DNA from: Bacillus sp. J33
GTDB lineage: Bacteria > Bacillota > Bacilli > Bacillales > Cytobacillaceae
Length of the DNA: 62,802 nt
Assembly (NCBI RefSeq): GCF_000518885.1
Contig: NZ_JAEL01000019.1
Coordinates: 1-62,802 of the forward strand
Direction: 5' to 3'
The translations under genes and the position numbers were made by a program. Shown piece after piece: positions 51,044-62,523 of this stretch; the first letter of the stretch is position 1; each line of letters opens with the position of its first letter. The notes under the pieces are model-generated. The model saw only the letters and a program-made list of their open reading frames with translations, did not search any database and had not been told where the DNA came from.

Positions 51044-52021
51044 TTACGCGTTAAAACGCTTTTTGGTTTCATCTAAAAGCAAATTATAAAGCATTTGGGC
51101 AACCTCTTTCGTATCATGGCGAATCATTCCATTTTCGTGGCTGACAATCTCGCCGTGCATGATCTCAAGGCCCAATTCAGAAAGTGCATCTGTATCATAA
51201 ACAACAGGCTTAGCCATTTCCTCGCTGTATCGCTCCTGTATATGCGGAGGAATTTCTTCATTATTGACAAGAATTGTGTTAATAAAAGCACAGCTCATAT
51301 GGTCATATAATGCTTTCACATGGTCACTGGCGCTATAGTCAAGCGTTTCTCCTGCCTGTGTCATCAGGTTGCATATATACACTTTTTTGGCCTTGGAACG
51401 GCATACCTCGCTGCCCAGCTTGGGTACAAGCAAATTGGGAAGAATGCTTGTGTACAAGCTTCCAGGGCCAATAATAATCATGTCCGCCTGTCTGATCGCA
51501 TGCAGCGTTTCAGGCAAAGCTTTAATATTTTTCGGGGTTAAGAAGACCTTCTTGATCTTTTTCCCCGAATATGGAATTTTCGATTCACCCGAGACGATGG
51601 TTCCGTCTTCCATTTCCGCATGAAGCACTACACTTTGATTCGCTGCCGGCAGCACCTTGCCGCGCACATTCAGAACCTTGCTCATTTCCTGTATCGCATG
51701 GACAAAGTTGCCCGTAATCGAAGTCATTGCTGCAAGGATTAGGTTCCCCAGCGAATGGCCTGATAGCTCATTGGCCGTCGCAAAGCGATGCTGGAACATT
51801 TCCTCGATCAGCGGCTCCACATCGGAAAGGGCCGCCAGCACATTGCGGATATCCCCAGGCGGCGGGATATGAAGGTCCTGACGCAATCTTCCTGAGCTGC
51901 CGCCATCATCGGCTACTGTTACAATCGCAGTAATATCAACAGGATATTGCTTTAACCCCCGCAATAGAACGGGCAGTCCTGTTCCTCCCCCGATGATGAC
52001 AATTCTTGGCTGTCTGTTCAT
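51044..52021 (-). CDS. yvcK: YvcK/MgfK gluconeogenesis factor (UDP-sugar-binding)
   Basis: A 325-residue CofD-like protein needed for growth on gluconeogenic carbon and for normal shape; binds UDP-sugars in B. subtilis. N-terminal [16 protein letters not shown] is the phosphate loop; [13 protein letters not shown] and [13 protein letters not shown] follow. Its start overlaps the rapZ stop by 4 bases. Confidence 0.96.
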   Translation of the reverse strand: MNRQPRIVIIGGGTGLPVLLRGLKQYPVDITAIVTVADDGGSSGRLRQDLHIPPPGDIRNVLAALSDVEPLIEEMFQHRFATANELSGHSLGNLILAAMTSITGNFVHAIQEMSKVLNVRGKVLPAANQSVVLHAEMEDGTIVSGESKIPYSGKKIKKVFLTPKNIKALPETLHAIRQADMIIIGPGSLYTSILPNLLVPKLGSEVCRSKAKKVYICNLMTQAGETLDYSASDHVKALYDHMSCAFINTILVNNEEIPPHIQERYSEEMAKPVVYDTDALSELGLEIMHGEIVSHENGMIRHDTKEVAQMLYNLLLDETKKRFNA

Positions 52022-52911
52022 TTGATGTTTTCCTTTCTCCTCTCGATGTCACGATGAGTGATGGCCGTATGATAGTCCTTTTTAAAATAATTGGCAATAT
52101 ACTCTGCCAGCGCTACCGAACGATGCTGGCCTCCCGTACATCCAATGGCAACAACCAGCTGAGCCTTTCCTTCCCTTTTGTAATGAGGAAGCATAAAGCT
52201 CAAAAGCTCAGTGACCTTCTCAAGGAATTTGCTTGTTTCCGTCCATTTCAGCACATAGCTGGATACTTCTTCATCCAAACCCGTCTTCGGTCTCATATGC
52301 TCAATATAATGCGGGTTTGGGAGGAAGCGGACATCGAACACAAGATCTGCATCAATCGGAATGCCATGCTTAAAGCCGAAGGACATGACATTCACCGTAA
52401 AAATCGTCTTTTTATCTAAAGAGAATTCCATAAGAATTTTTTCCCGCAATTCTCTTGGCTTCATATGCGAAGTGTTATAAATGAGCTGGGCCCTGCCTTT
52501 TAACTCTTCAAGCAGATCCCGCTCAAGCTTAATCCCTTCAAGGGGCAAGCCAGATGGAGCAAGGGGATGTGATCTTCTTGTTTCCTTATAACGTCTCACT
52601 AATGTCGAATCGTCCGCATCCAGGAAAAGGATTTGCGGAGTAACCCATGAAGTCTCAGACAGCTCATCCAGCGCTTTAAACAAGTGATCGAAAAATTCGC
52701 GTCCGCGCAAATCCATCACCAATGCCACCTTATTCATCTTATTCCCTGATTCCTTCATCAGTTCAAGAAACTTCGGCAGCAGCGTCGGCGGCAGATTATC
52801 GACACAGAAAAAGCCAAGATCTTCAAAGCTTTGAATGGCTACCGTCTTGCCGGCCCCTGACATTCCTGTAATAATGACCATTTGAGTATCATTCACAGCA
52901 CCCATACTCAT
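52018..52911 (-). CDS. rapZ: RapZ-type nucleotide-binding protein (YvcJ)
   Basis: A 297-residue P-loop protein. Walker A GMSGAGKT near residue 16 and a C-terminal domain with [15 protein letters not shown], typical of RapZ. In E. coli RapZ is an RNA adaptor; in B. subtilis YvcJ hydrolyses GTP and affects competence. The start at 52911 has GGGGGA 8 bases upstream. Part of the tight cluster with yvcK. Confidence 0.95.
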   Translation of the reverse strand: MSMGAVNDTQMVIITGMSGAGKTVAIQSFEDLGFFCVDNLPPTLLPKFLELMKESGNKMNKVALVMDLRGREFFDHLFKALDELSETSWVTPQILFLDADDSTLVRRYKETRRSHPLAPSGLPLEGIKLERDLLEELKGRAQLIYNTSHMKPRELREKILMEFSLDKKTIFTVNVMSFGFKHGIPIDADLVFDVRFLPNPHYIEHMRPKTGLDEEVSSYVLKWTETSKFLEKVTELLSFMLPHYKREGKAQLVVAIGCTGGQHRSVALAEYIANYFKKDYHTAITHRDIERRKENIK

Positions 52912-52938
52912 TTCTTTTTCCCCCTGTTTATATCAAAT

Positions 52939-53400
52939 TCAGCTAGGATCGAGCCTGTAGCTGATTAATTCAAAGTCTGGCGTATACGTAAACGTTCCAT
53001 AAATCATTCCCTGCCCATGAATCATATACTCTAATATATGAGAATCCCCGGCAGCCATCGGAAGGTTTTTTATCTCTGAAAACGGATGCCAGCGAAGTTT
53101 GCCCTCTTCCGATTCATCCACGTTCAGCCCATCTGAGGCTGTTGCAAGGAATGTGAACATCATCCACTCCTGCACAACCTTATCGCCATCCTTCATGATA
53201 AAAGTAAAGATCCCTTTTATATTGGGATTGCGCAGATAGATGCCTGTCTCTTCCCTGAACTCACGGATGCACGAGTCCCTTACCGATTCGCCCGGCTCCA
53301 TTTTCCCGCCCGGCGCAACCCACCAGCCTCTCCTTGGCTTTTGCAGAAGCAAAACCTGATCATCTTTTAATAACACACAGTTCGTGACTCGCTGCAACAC
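52939..53400 (-). CDS. Nudix hydrolase YvcI type
   Basis: A 153-residue Nudix protein, box GGKMEPGESVRDSCIREFRE, with EETGI closing the motif at about residues 32-54. It resembles MutT/8-oxo-dGTPase relatives such as YvcI; the substrate is not established. First gene of the yvcI-rapZ-yvcK-whiA-crh unit; 27 bases from rapZ. Confidence 0.92.
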   Translation of the reverse strand: MLQRVTNCVLLKDDQVLLLQKPRRGWWVAPGGKMEPGESVRDSCIREFREETGIYLRNPNIKGIFTFIMKDGDKVVQEWMMFTFLATASDGLNVDESEEGKLRWHPFSEIKNLPMAAGDSHILEYMIHGQGMIYGTFTYTPDFELISYRLDPS

Positions 53401-53696
53401 TTTTCACCTCTAATTTCCGAATCATTCCGTTAACTGCTTTTGCACGGAATCGCTTTATGTAAAAGCTGGCTAACGCTTTCTTTATTCCTTACATTATACT
53501 ATTTTTGTCTGATAGCCACAATGAATACAGATTTCCAAAAGGAACGCAAAAAAATGTATAAGCTGACTCAAGATAATGGCCCTGTTAACTGTTTCAGCTC
53601 CAGGCACTTTCTTTCCGCTTGAAGTCACAGACGTCGGCGGGCTCGGACTTCTGAGCAGCACCTCATGAAAGAAATGAACACTTTCTTGAACACAGC

Positions 53697-53729
53697 TAAA
53701 AAAAAGAGCACAGGCCAAGTACCTGTGCT
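53697..53729 (-). terminator. Second terminator below trxB
   Basis: AGCACAGG/CCTGTGCT stem with 7-base loop, followed on the minus strand by CTTTTTTTT. No gene lies between it and the trxB terminator. Confidence 0.8.
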
Positions 53730-53867
53730 TACAAAGGATTATATCTTTAAAAGGGGGTCAATTTCTATTCCTATATTACCTGATATTTATTTCACCCAGG
53801 TTACAGGATAATTAAAACAACGTGACTTTTTGTTAATCTTTGCAACTAGTGGTTAAATTTTCTAAAT

Positions 53868-53899
53868 AAAACGGCACCTATCTCTAAGACAGTGTGCCG
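53868..53899 (-). terminator. Terminator of trxB
   Basis: CGGCAC/GTGCCG outer stem with further partial pairing inside, followed on the minus strand by TTTTATTT. Confidence 0.75.
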
Positions 53900-53910
53900 A
53901 ATTCTATCTG

Positions 53911-54867
<957 letters not shown>

Positions 54868-55003
54868 TCACTCCTTCAGTAATCAGCTCTCATGTAAATA
54901 TCCGAAAAAGGTATTTTATAAATGCCCTTTAATACGCATATTATAGTATGACCTTCTTACTGTTATCCTATAAAATCAGGGAGTGTTTCGTCCAAAAATC
55001 TGC

Positions 55004-56503
55004 TCATTGAAGGCGTTCGTTCACTGATTTTACATATTTCCCCATGGTCGAAGCAGAAATTCCGTACCTGCCGGCAATCTTGGCTTGCGAAACCTTTTCG
55101 TTCCTCAGCCTATGCCATACATATTCAATCGCTGCGGCCCATGCTTTTTGGTTCTTTATGCCTTGATGGTTGTTTGTTAATTCAACAAAGATGGTGAACC
55201 ACATTAAATATAAACCGGCCTCCACAGTCCCAATCGGATGGTAGTTTTCGTAAAACAGCACTGCTGTTTCATGGCCTGCCTGAATCTGAGCCGGAATGTT
55301 CTGTCCTGTTTTCACAAAGGAAAGGTAATCCTTTTCCAGCGCTGTAAACTTTCGGTTCTTCACGATTGATTCAGATGCCAGAACTTCATTTTTCCTGCTG
55401 GAAACAGACGTTAGGAAAAGACCAAACAGACGCTCCTCAATATAGTCGCTCTCCAGCTTTTTTAAAATGGACGAATAATGGTCCTCAAATCCGTTGCTGG
55501 TCACCTTTTCATCATTCCAAGGCTCGAAACCGGCTTTATCCGGATTAATTTCGATTGCTTTCTTCCACGCTGATTTTGCCAGTTCTTCGCGGCCAGTGAA
55601 ATATGCAGAATAAGACAGCCAGTAATAGAATGGGCCATCCCCTTCAAATCCTTTTTTCTGAAGCTTCCTCAGCCATAAAAAAGCAGCTTCATACTCGCCT
55701 GTTAGCGCAAAGGTTGCACCAAGCTTAAACTGGTGTTCGATTGAAAGCGGCTTGATTTTTTTCAGTGCCTCTTTTAACAAGCGTACCTGCCTGAAATCCC
55801 GCCCGTAAAAAGCAAATACAAGCTTATTGCAAAGAGCATGAAGATTGCCCGGGTTTTCCTCAAGAACCTTCTCCAAAATTTCAGAGGCCTTTTGAACTTC
55901 CCCAAGGTAGAAATAAGCCAGTGCAAGGTTGTTGTATGCGGACCAATACTCCGGATATTCATCGATAACCGAATTCAGGATCTCAACCGCTTTCGGAAAA
56001 TGGCCGGATTCCAGCAGTTCCCGAGCGTGTTCCTGCTTCGTAATCAAATCATCCTGTTCGTACAGATCCTCATCCAAACCCTCTGCCTCAAGCGTCAGCA
56101 AATCCAGCAAATCCTCTGTATCTTCCGTAAACTCTCCGTCCCGATCCAAATCAAGATACGTATTCGCATGCTGATAAGCGTCTTTGAACAATCCTAGATG
56201 AGCATAGTTGTTCGCAAGGAAATAATGGCACTCTACCATATCCTCATCAAGCTCTTCGAGAATCATATGAAGCAAACGATTCGACTCCTGATACTCGCCC
56301 ATCTCGGAATGGACAATCGCCAGCTGGCAAACAATCATCGGCTCGCCCGGCTCAAGCTGCATTGCACGCATCAAATATTTTTTCGCTTTATGAAAATCCC
56401 TTCGGTGGTACGCCTTAATCCCTTTGGAAAAATAGTACTCACCATTCGGAATAAATGACAATAACTTTCCCTTTTGGTGTCTAGCTTTAGAGTCTTTGCT
56501 CAT
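55004..56503 (-). CDS. TPR-repeat protein with C-terminal HTH (YvcD type)
   Basis: A 499-residue cytoplasmic protein with several tetratricopeptide repeats (about 25-130 and 160-320; for example FHKAKKYLMRAMQLEPGEP, YWSAYNNLALAYFYLGEVQKA). The last 30 residues (AKIAGRYGISASTMGKYVKS) look like a helix-turn-helix. The start at 56503 has GGAGG 6 bases upstream; the ATG at 56515 lies before it and overlaps that site. Function is unknown; the tail suggests DNA binding or a structural remnant of one. Confidence 0.88.
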   Translation of the reverse strand: MSKDSKARHQKGKLLSFIPNGEYYFSKGIKAYHRRDFHKAKKYLMRAMQLEPGEPMIVCQLAIVHSEMGEYQESNRLLHMILEELDEDMVECHYFLANNYAHLGLFKDAYQHANTYLDLDRDGEFTEDTEDLLDLLTLEAEGLDEDLYEQDDLITKQEHARELLESGHFPKAVEILNSVIDEYPEYWSAYNNLALAYFYLGEVQKASEILEKVLEENPGNLHALCNKLVFAFYGRDFRQVRLLKEALKKIKPLSIEHQFKLGATFALTGEYEAAFLWLRKLQKKGFEGDGPFYYWLSYSAYFTGREELAKSAWKKAIEINPDKAGFEPWNDEKVTSNGFEDHYSSILKKLESDYIEERLFGLFLTSVSSRKNEVLASESIVKNRKFTALEKDYLSFVKTGQNIPAQIQAGHETAVLFYENYHPIGTVEAGLYLMWFTIFVELTNNHQGIKNQKAWAAAIEYVWHRLRNEKVSQAKIAGRYGISASTMGKYVKSVNERLQ

Positions 56504-56638
56504 GAAATCCTCCATTAATGTTAGTAACTAAAGTAGTATATCATACGAACAAGCCTGCGGAGAAGGGATGAAAGCACAATAGTATTTCCAGTGGGGTTTT
56601 TTTGTTGGAAATCTCGGTTGTGAGTTTATTGCACTAGT

Positions 56639-57643
56639 TTAGTACTGCTGGAAATTCAGGTCTGTCATATTTTGATAGTTGGGTGGCGGATGGTAGCGGC
56701 GGCCTTTGTTGGTGCCTGTTTGGGGGAGGTTGAGGGATTCTAATAATCTCCTGGATATATGAGGAGATGAAAGCTGAAGAAATTCCCGAAATTCCATATT
56801 TGTTATGGGTTCACCATTATTTAATAAGAACAGATCAGTTATAGTTTTAATGTGGGCATCGGAACTTTTTATTCTGCATGCTTTGCATATCCAGACACCA
56901 TCTCTTCTGGTCATTGGCTCGGAAATACAGACAGGGCATAAAACCCCCTTTATGATTTCGTTTTTTGATATTTTATAGAAGTTCAATATATCAAACGTTT
57001 CAGGGGTGTGCTCCTTCAAAATATTTTTAGATATTTTCTTTAGCACCTTATATTCCAGGTAGTTTTCTTTAAATGTCATACCTAACTTTTCAGTTTTACT
57101 TACTAGATATTGGGCATGAATTACTTTTTGGTGGATTTGATTATTTCCTGAAGTGCTTTGGAGAATTGTAGAAGGTTTGCTAAAAACAACAAAGTAATCA
57201 ACAGGTAAATGAAAGCCCCGTTTGGTTAACCATTTTTGTAGCTCTCTAGCTTGTTGGCTGGCCTGCTCTATAGGATTCGAATATCCTTTTTCTTCACCAT
57301 ATGGTGTGGTTTGAATCATTTGATTAAATTGAGGATCAAAATATATTTTTCCTATTAGATTTTTCACTTCTAAAATGAGGGCAAATTTCTTAGAAAGGAT
57401 TAAAGTGTCAATTTGAAAGAAAAACTGGCGGTTTGTGAGGCGTATTCCATGAAGAATGATATATTCCTTTTCCGGCAGCTTACCTAAATGGAAATCTAAA
57501 GACGATTCCCCTCGATGTCCTGCCCATCGTTTTGCCTGATCTTTTTCAATTTCCGACCGCACATTATGATTTTTGGGCAGCCTTCTTAAAAGGACATCAT
57601 TCTTTTGAATCCTTATTGGAATTGTTCGATGTTTTGCTATCAA
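56639..57643 (-). CDS. NERD-domain protein with zinc ribbon
   Basis: A 334-residue protein of the nuclease-related-domain type. NERD motifs: GHRGESSLDF, FFQIDTLIL and LEVKN (the E-x-K of a PD-(D/E)xK-like site), about residues 45-115. A C-terminal zinc ribbon has CPVC and CKAC. The start is probably TTG at 57643, with AAGGAG 8 bases upstream; GTG/ATG at 57652/57649 overlap that site. It is a paralogue of the broken gene at 37443-38430. Such proteins are common in Bacillus but have no settled function; nuclease activity is inference. Confidence 0.85.
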   Translation of the reverse strand: MIAKHRTIPIRIQKNDVLLRRLPKNHNVRSEIEKDQAKRWAGHRGESSLDFHLGKLPEKEYIILHGIRLTNRQFFFQIDTLILSKKFALILEVKNLIGKIYFDPQFNQMIQTTPYGEEKGYSNPIEQASQQARELQKWLTKRGFHLPVDYFVVFSKPSTILQSTSGNNQIHQKVIHAQYLVSKTEKLGMTFKENYLEYKVLKKISKNILKEHTPETFDILNFYKISKNEIIKGVLCPVCISEPMTRRDGVWICKACRIKSSDAHIKTITDLFLLNNGEPITNMEFREFLQLSSPHISRRLLESLNLPQTGTNKGRRYHPPPNYQNMTDLNFQQY

Positions 57644-57723
57644 ATGCATCACTCCTTACTGTATTTTAAAATGGTATTCGTCTATATTACCTAATCTCCT
57701 GCTTTTTTACTTACCTATTTTGA

Positions 57724-57828
57724 TTTTTCTAGCATGTTTTTAATTTTATCTAGCAGATTTTTAATTTTATTTAACATGTTCCGAGATTTATCTAACATGT
57801 TTTAGAATTTATCTTACATTTGGAACAA
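57724..57828. repeat. 21-bp phased array 2 (five units)
   Basis: Units begin at 57724, 57745, 57766, 57787 and 57808 with TTTATC (two have one mismatch), then TAACATGTT-like bases. Period is exactly 21. It lies about 20 bases beyond the his operon terminator and 81 bases upstream of the NERD gene. On the minus strand a short open frame (MLDKSRNMLNKIKNLLDKIK...) runs through it. Confidence 0.88.
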
Positions 57829-57846
57829 TTTAAGGTTAAGTAAATC

Positions 57847-57880
57847 AAAAAAAAACCGCCTCCCTTATTCAGAGGACGGT
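57847..57880 (-). terminator. Terminator of the his operon
   Basis: ACCGCCTCC/GAGGACGGT stem (one bulge) followed on the minus strand by nine T. The hisI stop codon lies in the loop. Confidence 0.85.
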
Positions 57881-58509
57881 TCGCTTTTCTTATCGTGACG
57901 CTTATTGAGAACTTTCAATACTTCGTTAAAAGGGAGGTCCTGCTCGCGAAGAAGGACCATTAAATGATAAATCAGATCGGCTGCTTCCCATTTCAGCTCA
58001 TCTTTATCGCGGTTCTTGGCAGCGATAATGACTTCTGCGGATTCTTCGCCAACCTTCTTAAGGATTTTATCAACGCCTTTTTCAAAGAGGTATGTTGTGT
58101 AAGCACCTTCTGGGCGGGTCTTTTCGCGTTCTTCGATTACTTTTTCTAGTGTGTGGAGGATTTCGTAAGCAGATAAATCACCTGTCTCTTCCCCGTATAC
58201 TCTTTCTTCAAAACAGCTAACTGTACCTGTATGGCAGGCAGGTCCTGCCGGCTCAACCAGCACTACAATCGTGTCCTGGTCGCAATCAAGCTTCATTTCT
58301 GCGATTTTCTGTGTGTTTCCGCTGGTGGCGCCTTTATGCCACAATTCATTGCGGGAACGGCTGAAAAACCAGGTTTCGCCTGTTTCCGCTGATTTTAAAA
58401 GGGATTCCCGATTCATATAGGCTAATGTTAAAACTTCTTTTGTTTTCGCATCTTGCACCACGGCAGGGATCAGTCCCTTTTCATCAAACTTTACGCTTTC
58501 AATATTCAT
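57865..58509 (-). CDS. hisI: Bifunctional phosphoribosyl-AMP cyclohydrolase / phosphoribosyl-ATP pyrophosphatase
   Basis: Steps 2 and 3 of histidine synthesis in one chain of 214 residues. N-terminal HisI part (1-115): [19 protein letters not shown] and zinc/magnesium site DCDQDT, with CHTG. C-terminal HisE part (about 118-205): [22 protein letters not shown]. Last gene of the operon, overlapping hisF by 4 bases. Also written hisIE. Confidence 0.97.
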   Translation of the reverse strand: MNIESVKFDEKGLIPAVVQDAKTKEVLTLAYMNRESLLKSAETGETWFFSRSRNELWHKGATSGNTQKIAEMKLDCDQDTIVVLVEPAGPACHTGTVSCFEERVYGEETGDLSAYEILHTLEKVIEEREKTRPEGAYTTYLFEKGVDKILKKVGEESAEVIIAAKNRDKDELKWEAADLIYHLMVLLREQDLPFNEVLKVLNKRHDKKSEPSSE

Positions 58510-59264
58510 CGGACTACCACCCCTTTTTCCTTTATATAGGCTTTAACTTCGGCAACAGATGTTTCTTTATAGTGGAAGATGGATGCGGCCAGAGCGGCAT
58601 CGGCTTTTCCCTCGATAAAGGCTTCAGCAAAGTGATCCGCTTTGCCGGCGCCGCCCGAAGCGATAACCGGAATCGAAACCGCCTCGCTGACAGCTTTCGT
58701 CAGCTTGATATCAAAGCCTTTTTTCTCACCGTCTGAATCCATGCTTGTGAGCAAAATTTCCCCGGCGCCGCGCTCGGCCGCTTCCCTTGCCCAGGCAATA
58801 ACTTCAAGATCAGTTGGCTTCCGTCCACCGTGTGTGTATACGCGCCATGAACCAAGCTCTTCATCATACTTTGCATCAATCGCTACAACGATGCACTGGG
58901 ATCCGAAGAAGCCGGCACCTTCCGTTATTAAATCAGGATGATTTACTGCAGCGGTATTCAGGGAAACCTTATCTGCTCCAGCGCGCAGAATCCGCTTCAT
59001 ATCTTCCAGCGCGTTGATCCCGCCGCCGACTGTAAATGGAATTGCCAGTTCTGAAGCAACTGCCTTAACAACTTCGACCATTGTTTTCCGGCCTTCGTGG
59101 GATGCAGAAATATCCAGGAAAACAAGCTCGTCAGCACCCTGCTCATCGTAAAAACGGGCAAGCTCAACCGGATCTCCGGCATCGCGAAGCTGGACAAACT
59201 GGATTCCTTTTACAACACGGCCTTCCTTCACATCCAGGCATGGGACAATTCGTTTCGTCAGCAT
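58506..59264 (-). CDS. hisF: Imidazole glycerol phosphate synthase, cyclase subunit
   Basis: TIM-barrel enzyme that joins ammonia from HisH with PRFAR to give IGP and AICAR. 252 residues; catalytic Asp11 ([13 protein letters not shown]) and Asp130 (AIDAKYDEE), phosphate loops FTVGGGI and IASGGAG. Overlaps hisA by 7 bases and hisI by 4 bases. Confidence 0.98.
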   Translation of the reverse strand: MLTKRIVPCLDVKEGRVVKGIQFVQLRDAGDPVELARFYDEQGADELVFLDISASHEGRKTMVEVVKAVASELAIPFTVGGGINALEDMKRILRAGADKVSLNTAAVNHPDLITEGAGFFGSQCIVVAIDAKYDEELGSWRVYTHGGRKPTDLEVIAWAREAAERGAGEILLTSMDSDGEKKGFDIKLTKAVSEAVSIPVIASGGAGKADHFAEAFIEGKADAALAASIFHYKETSVAEVKAYIKEKGVVVR

Positions 59265-59995
59265 GATCCCTTCACCTCTTTCAGCGCTTCCGCTACTGTA
59301 AAGCGTCCTTCATAAATGGCCTTTCCTACGATTGCTCCCGCTATACCCTCTGAAACAAACTCTTTTAATTGAGACAAATCTGCCAGCTGGCTGACGCCTC
59401 CGGAAGCAATCACATTTGTGCCTGTTTCTTTTGCAAGCATCCGAACTGCTTCCACATTAGGGCCCGATAGCATGCCATCCGTTGCAATGTCAGTAAAAAT
59501 AAATGTCTCGGCCCCGGCATCTGCAAATCTTTTGCCAAGGTCGACTGCCTTGACTTCAGAGGTTTCCAGCCAGCCATGTGTGGCAACATAGCCATTTTTC
59601 GCATCAAGCCCTACCGCAATAGCTTTGCCGTATTTACCGACCATTTCAATTGCAAACTCCGGATTGGAAACAGCGATGCTTCCGATAATGACACGGGTCA
59701 CGCCATTCTCGAGATAATGCAGGATGTCTTCTTCCGTTCGGATTCCGCCGCCTATTTGCACGGAAACACCAAGCTCTCGCGCTGCCTGGATCACATATTG
59801 ATCATTGACGCGTTTGCCGTCCTTTGCACCGTCCAGGTCCACCATATGGATCCAGTCAGCACCTTCATCAGCAAACTTTTTCGCCATATCAAAAGGAGAA
59901 TCTCCATAGACCGTCTCCTTATCGTAATCCCCCTGCAGCAGCCGAACACAATTGCCGCCTTTCATATCGATTGCCGGATAGATGGTAAAACTCAT
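59258..59995 (-). CDS. hisA: ProFAR isomerase
   Basis: Isomerises ProFAR to PRFAR. 245-residue TIM barrel, homologous to HisF; catalytic Asp near residue 10 ([13 protein letters not shown]) and near 130 (VGLDAKNG), phosphate loop [10 protein letters not shown]. Overlaps hisH by 4 bases. Confidence 0.98.
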   Translation of the reverse strand: MSFTIYPAIDMKGGNCVRLLQGDYDKETVYGDSPFDMAKKFADEGADWIHMVDLDGAKDGKRVNDQYVIQAARELGVSVQIGGGIRTEEDILHYLENGVTRVIIGSIAVSNPEFAIEMVGKYGKAIAVGLDAKNGYVATHGWLETSEVKAVDLGKRFADAGAETFIFTDIATDGMLSGPNVEAVRMLAKETGTNVIASGGVSQLADLSQLKEFVSEGIAGAIVGKAIYEGRFTVAEALKEVKGSC

Positions 59996-60630
59996 TTCAC
60001 AGACATCCTTTCTTCAACCAGCTCAGTAAAATTGCTCAAAAGCGACATGCCGAGCGAACTGCTTTTTTCAGGGTGGAATTGCATGCCGAACACATTGCCC
60101 CTGCCGACAACAGCCGGCACTTCCACATCATACAAGCTTCTGCTGATGACAACTTCCTGATCATCTGTGTCCACAAAGTAAGAATGGACGAAATAGACAT
60201 AATCTTCTTCAAGCCCTTTTAAAATCGGTGAGCTATGCAGGAATTCAAGGCGGTTCCATCCCATATGCGGCACTTTATACGTTTCCCCTTCTGCTGTTGC
60301 GCCTGGAAAACGTCTAACATGGCCGGGCAGCAGCTGCAAGCCTTTCGTCAGACCATTCTCTTCGCTGCTCTCAAATAAAAGCTGCATGCCAAGGCATATG
60401 CCCAGCAGCGGCTTGCCTGTTTCCGCAAACTCTTTTACCAGATCCGCCAGGCCAGCAGAATTCAAAATGGCCATCGCATCCTTAAATGAGCCTACTCCCG
60501 GTAAGATAAGCCCATCAGCATTCATCAGCTCGTCTTTATTTTCAGATAGGAAGTAAGGAACATCCAAACGTTCAAGCGCTTTGCTGACACTGAACAGATT
60601 CCCCATTCCGTAATCAATGATGCCGATCAT
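59992..60630 (-). CDS. hisH: Imidazole glycerol phosphate synthase, glutaminase subunit
   Basis: Class I glutamine amidotransferase supplying ammonia to HisF. 212 residues; nucleophile Cys in GICLGMQLL near 80, His-Glu pair in GMQFHPEKS near 190, oxyanion strand LPGVGSF. Adjacent to hisB with no gap. Confidence 0.98.
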   Translation of the reverse strand: MIGIIDYGMGNLFSVSKALERLDVPYFLSENKDELMNADGLILPGVGSFKDAMAILNSAGLADLVKEFAETGKPLLGICLGMQLLFESSEENGLTKGLQLLPGHVRRFPGATAEGETYKVPHMGWNRLEFLHSSPILKGLEEDYVYFVHSYFVDTDDQEVVISRSLYDVEVPAVVGRGNVFGMQFHPEKSSSLGMSLLSNFTELVEERMSVK

Positions 60631-61218
60631 TTACAACATCCCTTTCGTTGATGGAACTCCCTTAATCCGGGGATCAATGGTCGTTGCTTCATCTAGGGCA
60701 CGAGCAAGCGCTTTAAAAATAGCCTCAATCATATGGTGTGTGTTTTGACCATAGTGGATGATTACATGCAGGTTCATTCTTGCTTCAAGCGCCAGCTTCC
60801 AGAGGAACTCATGGACAAGCTCCGTGTCAAACGTGCCTACCTTTTGGCTCAGGAACTCAGCGCGCATTTCCAAATGCGGACGGTTGCTGAGATCAACCAC
60901 AACCTGGGCCAATGCTTCGTCCATCGGAACAAAAGCATTGCCATAGCGCTTGATGCCTTTTTTATCGCCTAAAGCATCCTTTAATACTTGCCCAAGGCAG
61001 ATGCCGATATCCTCAGTCGTATGGTGGTCATCGACATCTGTATCGCCATTGGCGACAATGTTCAAGTCGAACTGGCCATGCTTGGCAAACAGGTCAAGCA
61101 TATGTGTCATAAAAGGCACGCCTGTTTCCAGGTCGCTCTTTCCTTCCCCATCAATATTTAAGGAGAGTGTAATATTGGTTTCGTTTGTTTTGCGGGAAAT
61201 TTCTGCAGTTCTTACCAT
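60631..61218 (-). CDS. hisB: Imidazoleglycerol-phosphate dehydratase
   Basis: Monofunctional dehydratase of 195 residues, without the phosphatase domain of the enterobacterial fusion. Manganese-binding His motifs DVDDHHTTEDIGI near 65 and HHMIEAIFKALARAL near 168; MTHMLD near 38. Starts 15 bases below hisD. Confidence 0.98.
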   Translation of the reverse strand: MVRTAEISRKTNETNITLSLNIDGEGKSDLETGVPFMTHMLDLFAKHGQFDLNIVANGDTDVDDHHTTEDIGICLGQVLKDALGDKKGIKRYGNAFVPMDEALAQVVVDLSNRPHLEMRAEFLSQKVGTFDTELVHEFLWKLALEARMNLHVIIHYGQNTHHMIEAIFKALARALDEATTIDPRIKGVPSTKGML

Positions 61219-61233
61219 GATTATTCCTCCAGC

Positions 61234-62505
61234 TTATTTACTTAGTCTCGTTTCAATGGAACGGGCATGTGCCTCAAGCCCTTCCAGGCGTGCAAATGCA
61301 GCGATTTTTTCACCATTGTCTTTTAAAGCTTGTTCACTATATAAAAGAATACTTGATTTTTTTTGAAAATCCTCCACGTTCAGCGGACTTGAGAAACGGG
61401 CAGTTCCGTTTGTCGGCAGAACATGGTTTGGGCCTGCAAAATAGTCGCCGACCGGTTCAGGGCTGAATCGCCCAAGGAAAATGGCACCCGCATGGCGAAT
61501 CTGTCCAAGAAGCTCCATCGGATTTCCTGTTAAAATCTCCAAATGTTCCGGAGCAAGGCTGTTTACCGTTTCTACTGCCTCCTCCATGTTTTCAGCTACA
61601 TAAATGGCTCCATAATTTTCAATGGACTGAGCAGCAATTTCCTGCCGCGGCAGCTCCGCCAGCTGGCGCTTCACTTCTGAAGAAACAGCTTCTGCCAGAG
61701 TTGAGGATGGTGTAACGAGAACAGCACTTGCCATTGGATCATGCTCTGCCTGTGATAAAAGATCAGCCGCAACTTCATCTTCCTGGGCCGTGTCATCTGC
61801 TAAAATGGCAATCTCACTTGGGCCTGCAATCATATCAATATCGACATCCCCGAAAACTTCGCGCTTGGCAAGGGCAACAAAAATGTTTCCTGGACCTGTT
61901 ATTTTGTCAACCGGAGCAATAGTTTCAGTGCCGTATGCCAATGCTGCAATCGCCTGGGCCCCGCCGACCTTATAAATTTCTTCTGCGCCCGCTATATGTG
62001 CCGCTGCCAGAACCGCAGGAGGCAGCTTGCCCGTCTTTTTATCAGGAGGCGACGTAATGACAATCCGTTTAACTCCAGCCACCTTTGCCGGAATTACATT
62101 CATAAGGACGGATGACGGATATGCCGCTGTTCCGCCTGGCACATATAATCCAACTGAATCAAGCGGTGTAATTTTCTGCCCAAGGATGGTGCCGTTTTCT
62201 TCCGTTGTCATCCAGGAAGGGCGAAGCTGCTTTTCATGGAAGGTCTTGATATTCTCCGCGGCTTCCTTTATGACCGCAAGGATTTCATCATCTACCTCGT
62301 TATAGGCTTCATCGATTTCAGCCTGTGTCACCGAAAAATTATTAAGCGAAATGCCATCAAATTTTCTGGTGTATTCTTTTAACGCCTGGTCTCCCCTTTG
62401 ACGAACCGTTTCAATAATATTTTTTACAATCGCCCGCTGTTCTTCCGTCCCATTATCAACGGACCGTTTAATGGAAATCTGGTCAGTTACTTTTAAAATT
62501 TTCAT
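61234..62505 (-). CDS. hisD: Histidinol dehydrogenase
   Basis: Zinc enzyme of the last two oxidation steps from histidinol to histidine. 423 residues; NAD/zinc site [21 protein letters not shown] and SLAPEHLEI with catalytic His/Glu. The usual upstream neighbour hisG (and hisZ) is not within the 297 bases left; a family C repeat occupies that gap instead. Confidence 0.97.
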   Translation of the reverse strand: MKILKVTDQISIKRSVDNGTEEQRAIVKNIIETVRQRGDQALKEYTRKFDGISLNNFSVTQAEIDEAYNEVDDEILAVIKEAAENIKTFHEKQLRPSWMTTEENGTILGQKITPLDSVGLYVPGGTAAYPSSVLMNVIPAKVAGVKRIVITSPPDKKTGKLPPAVLAAAHIAGAEEIYKVGGAQAIAALAYGTETIAPVDKITGPGNIFVALAKREVFGDVDIDMIAGPSEIAILADDTAQEDEVAADLLSQAEHDPMASAVLVTPSSTLAEAVSSEVKRQLAELPRQEIAAQSIENYGAIYVAENMEEAVETVNSLAPEHLEILTGNPMELLGQIRHAGAIFLGRFSPEPVGDYFAGPNHVLPTNGTARFSSPLNVEDFQKKSSILLYSEQALKDNGEKIAAFARLEGLEAHARSIETRLSK

Positions 62506-62523
62506 AGGGTCCTACATCCTTTT

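Larger units (their letters stand above)
53401..53910. other. Intergenic region with repeat remnant and two terminators
   Basis: Holds a decayed family A fragment (about 53583-53665: CAGCTCCAGGCACTTTC, TTTCCGC, GGCGGGCTCGG), an isolated terminator at 53701-53729 and the trxB terminator at 53868-53899. No gene was found in the 140 bases between the two terminators. Confidence 0.6.
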
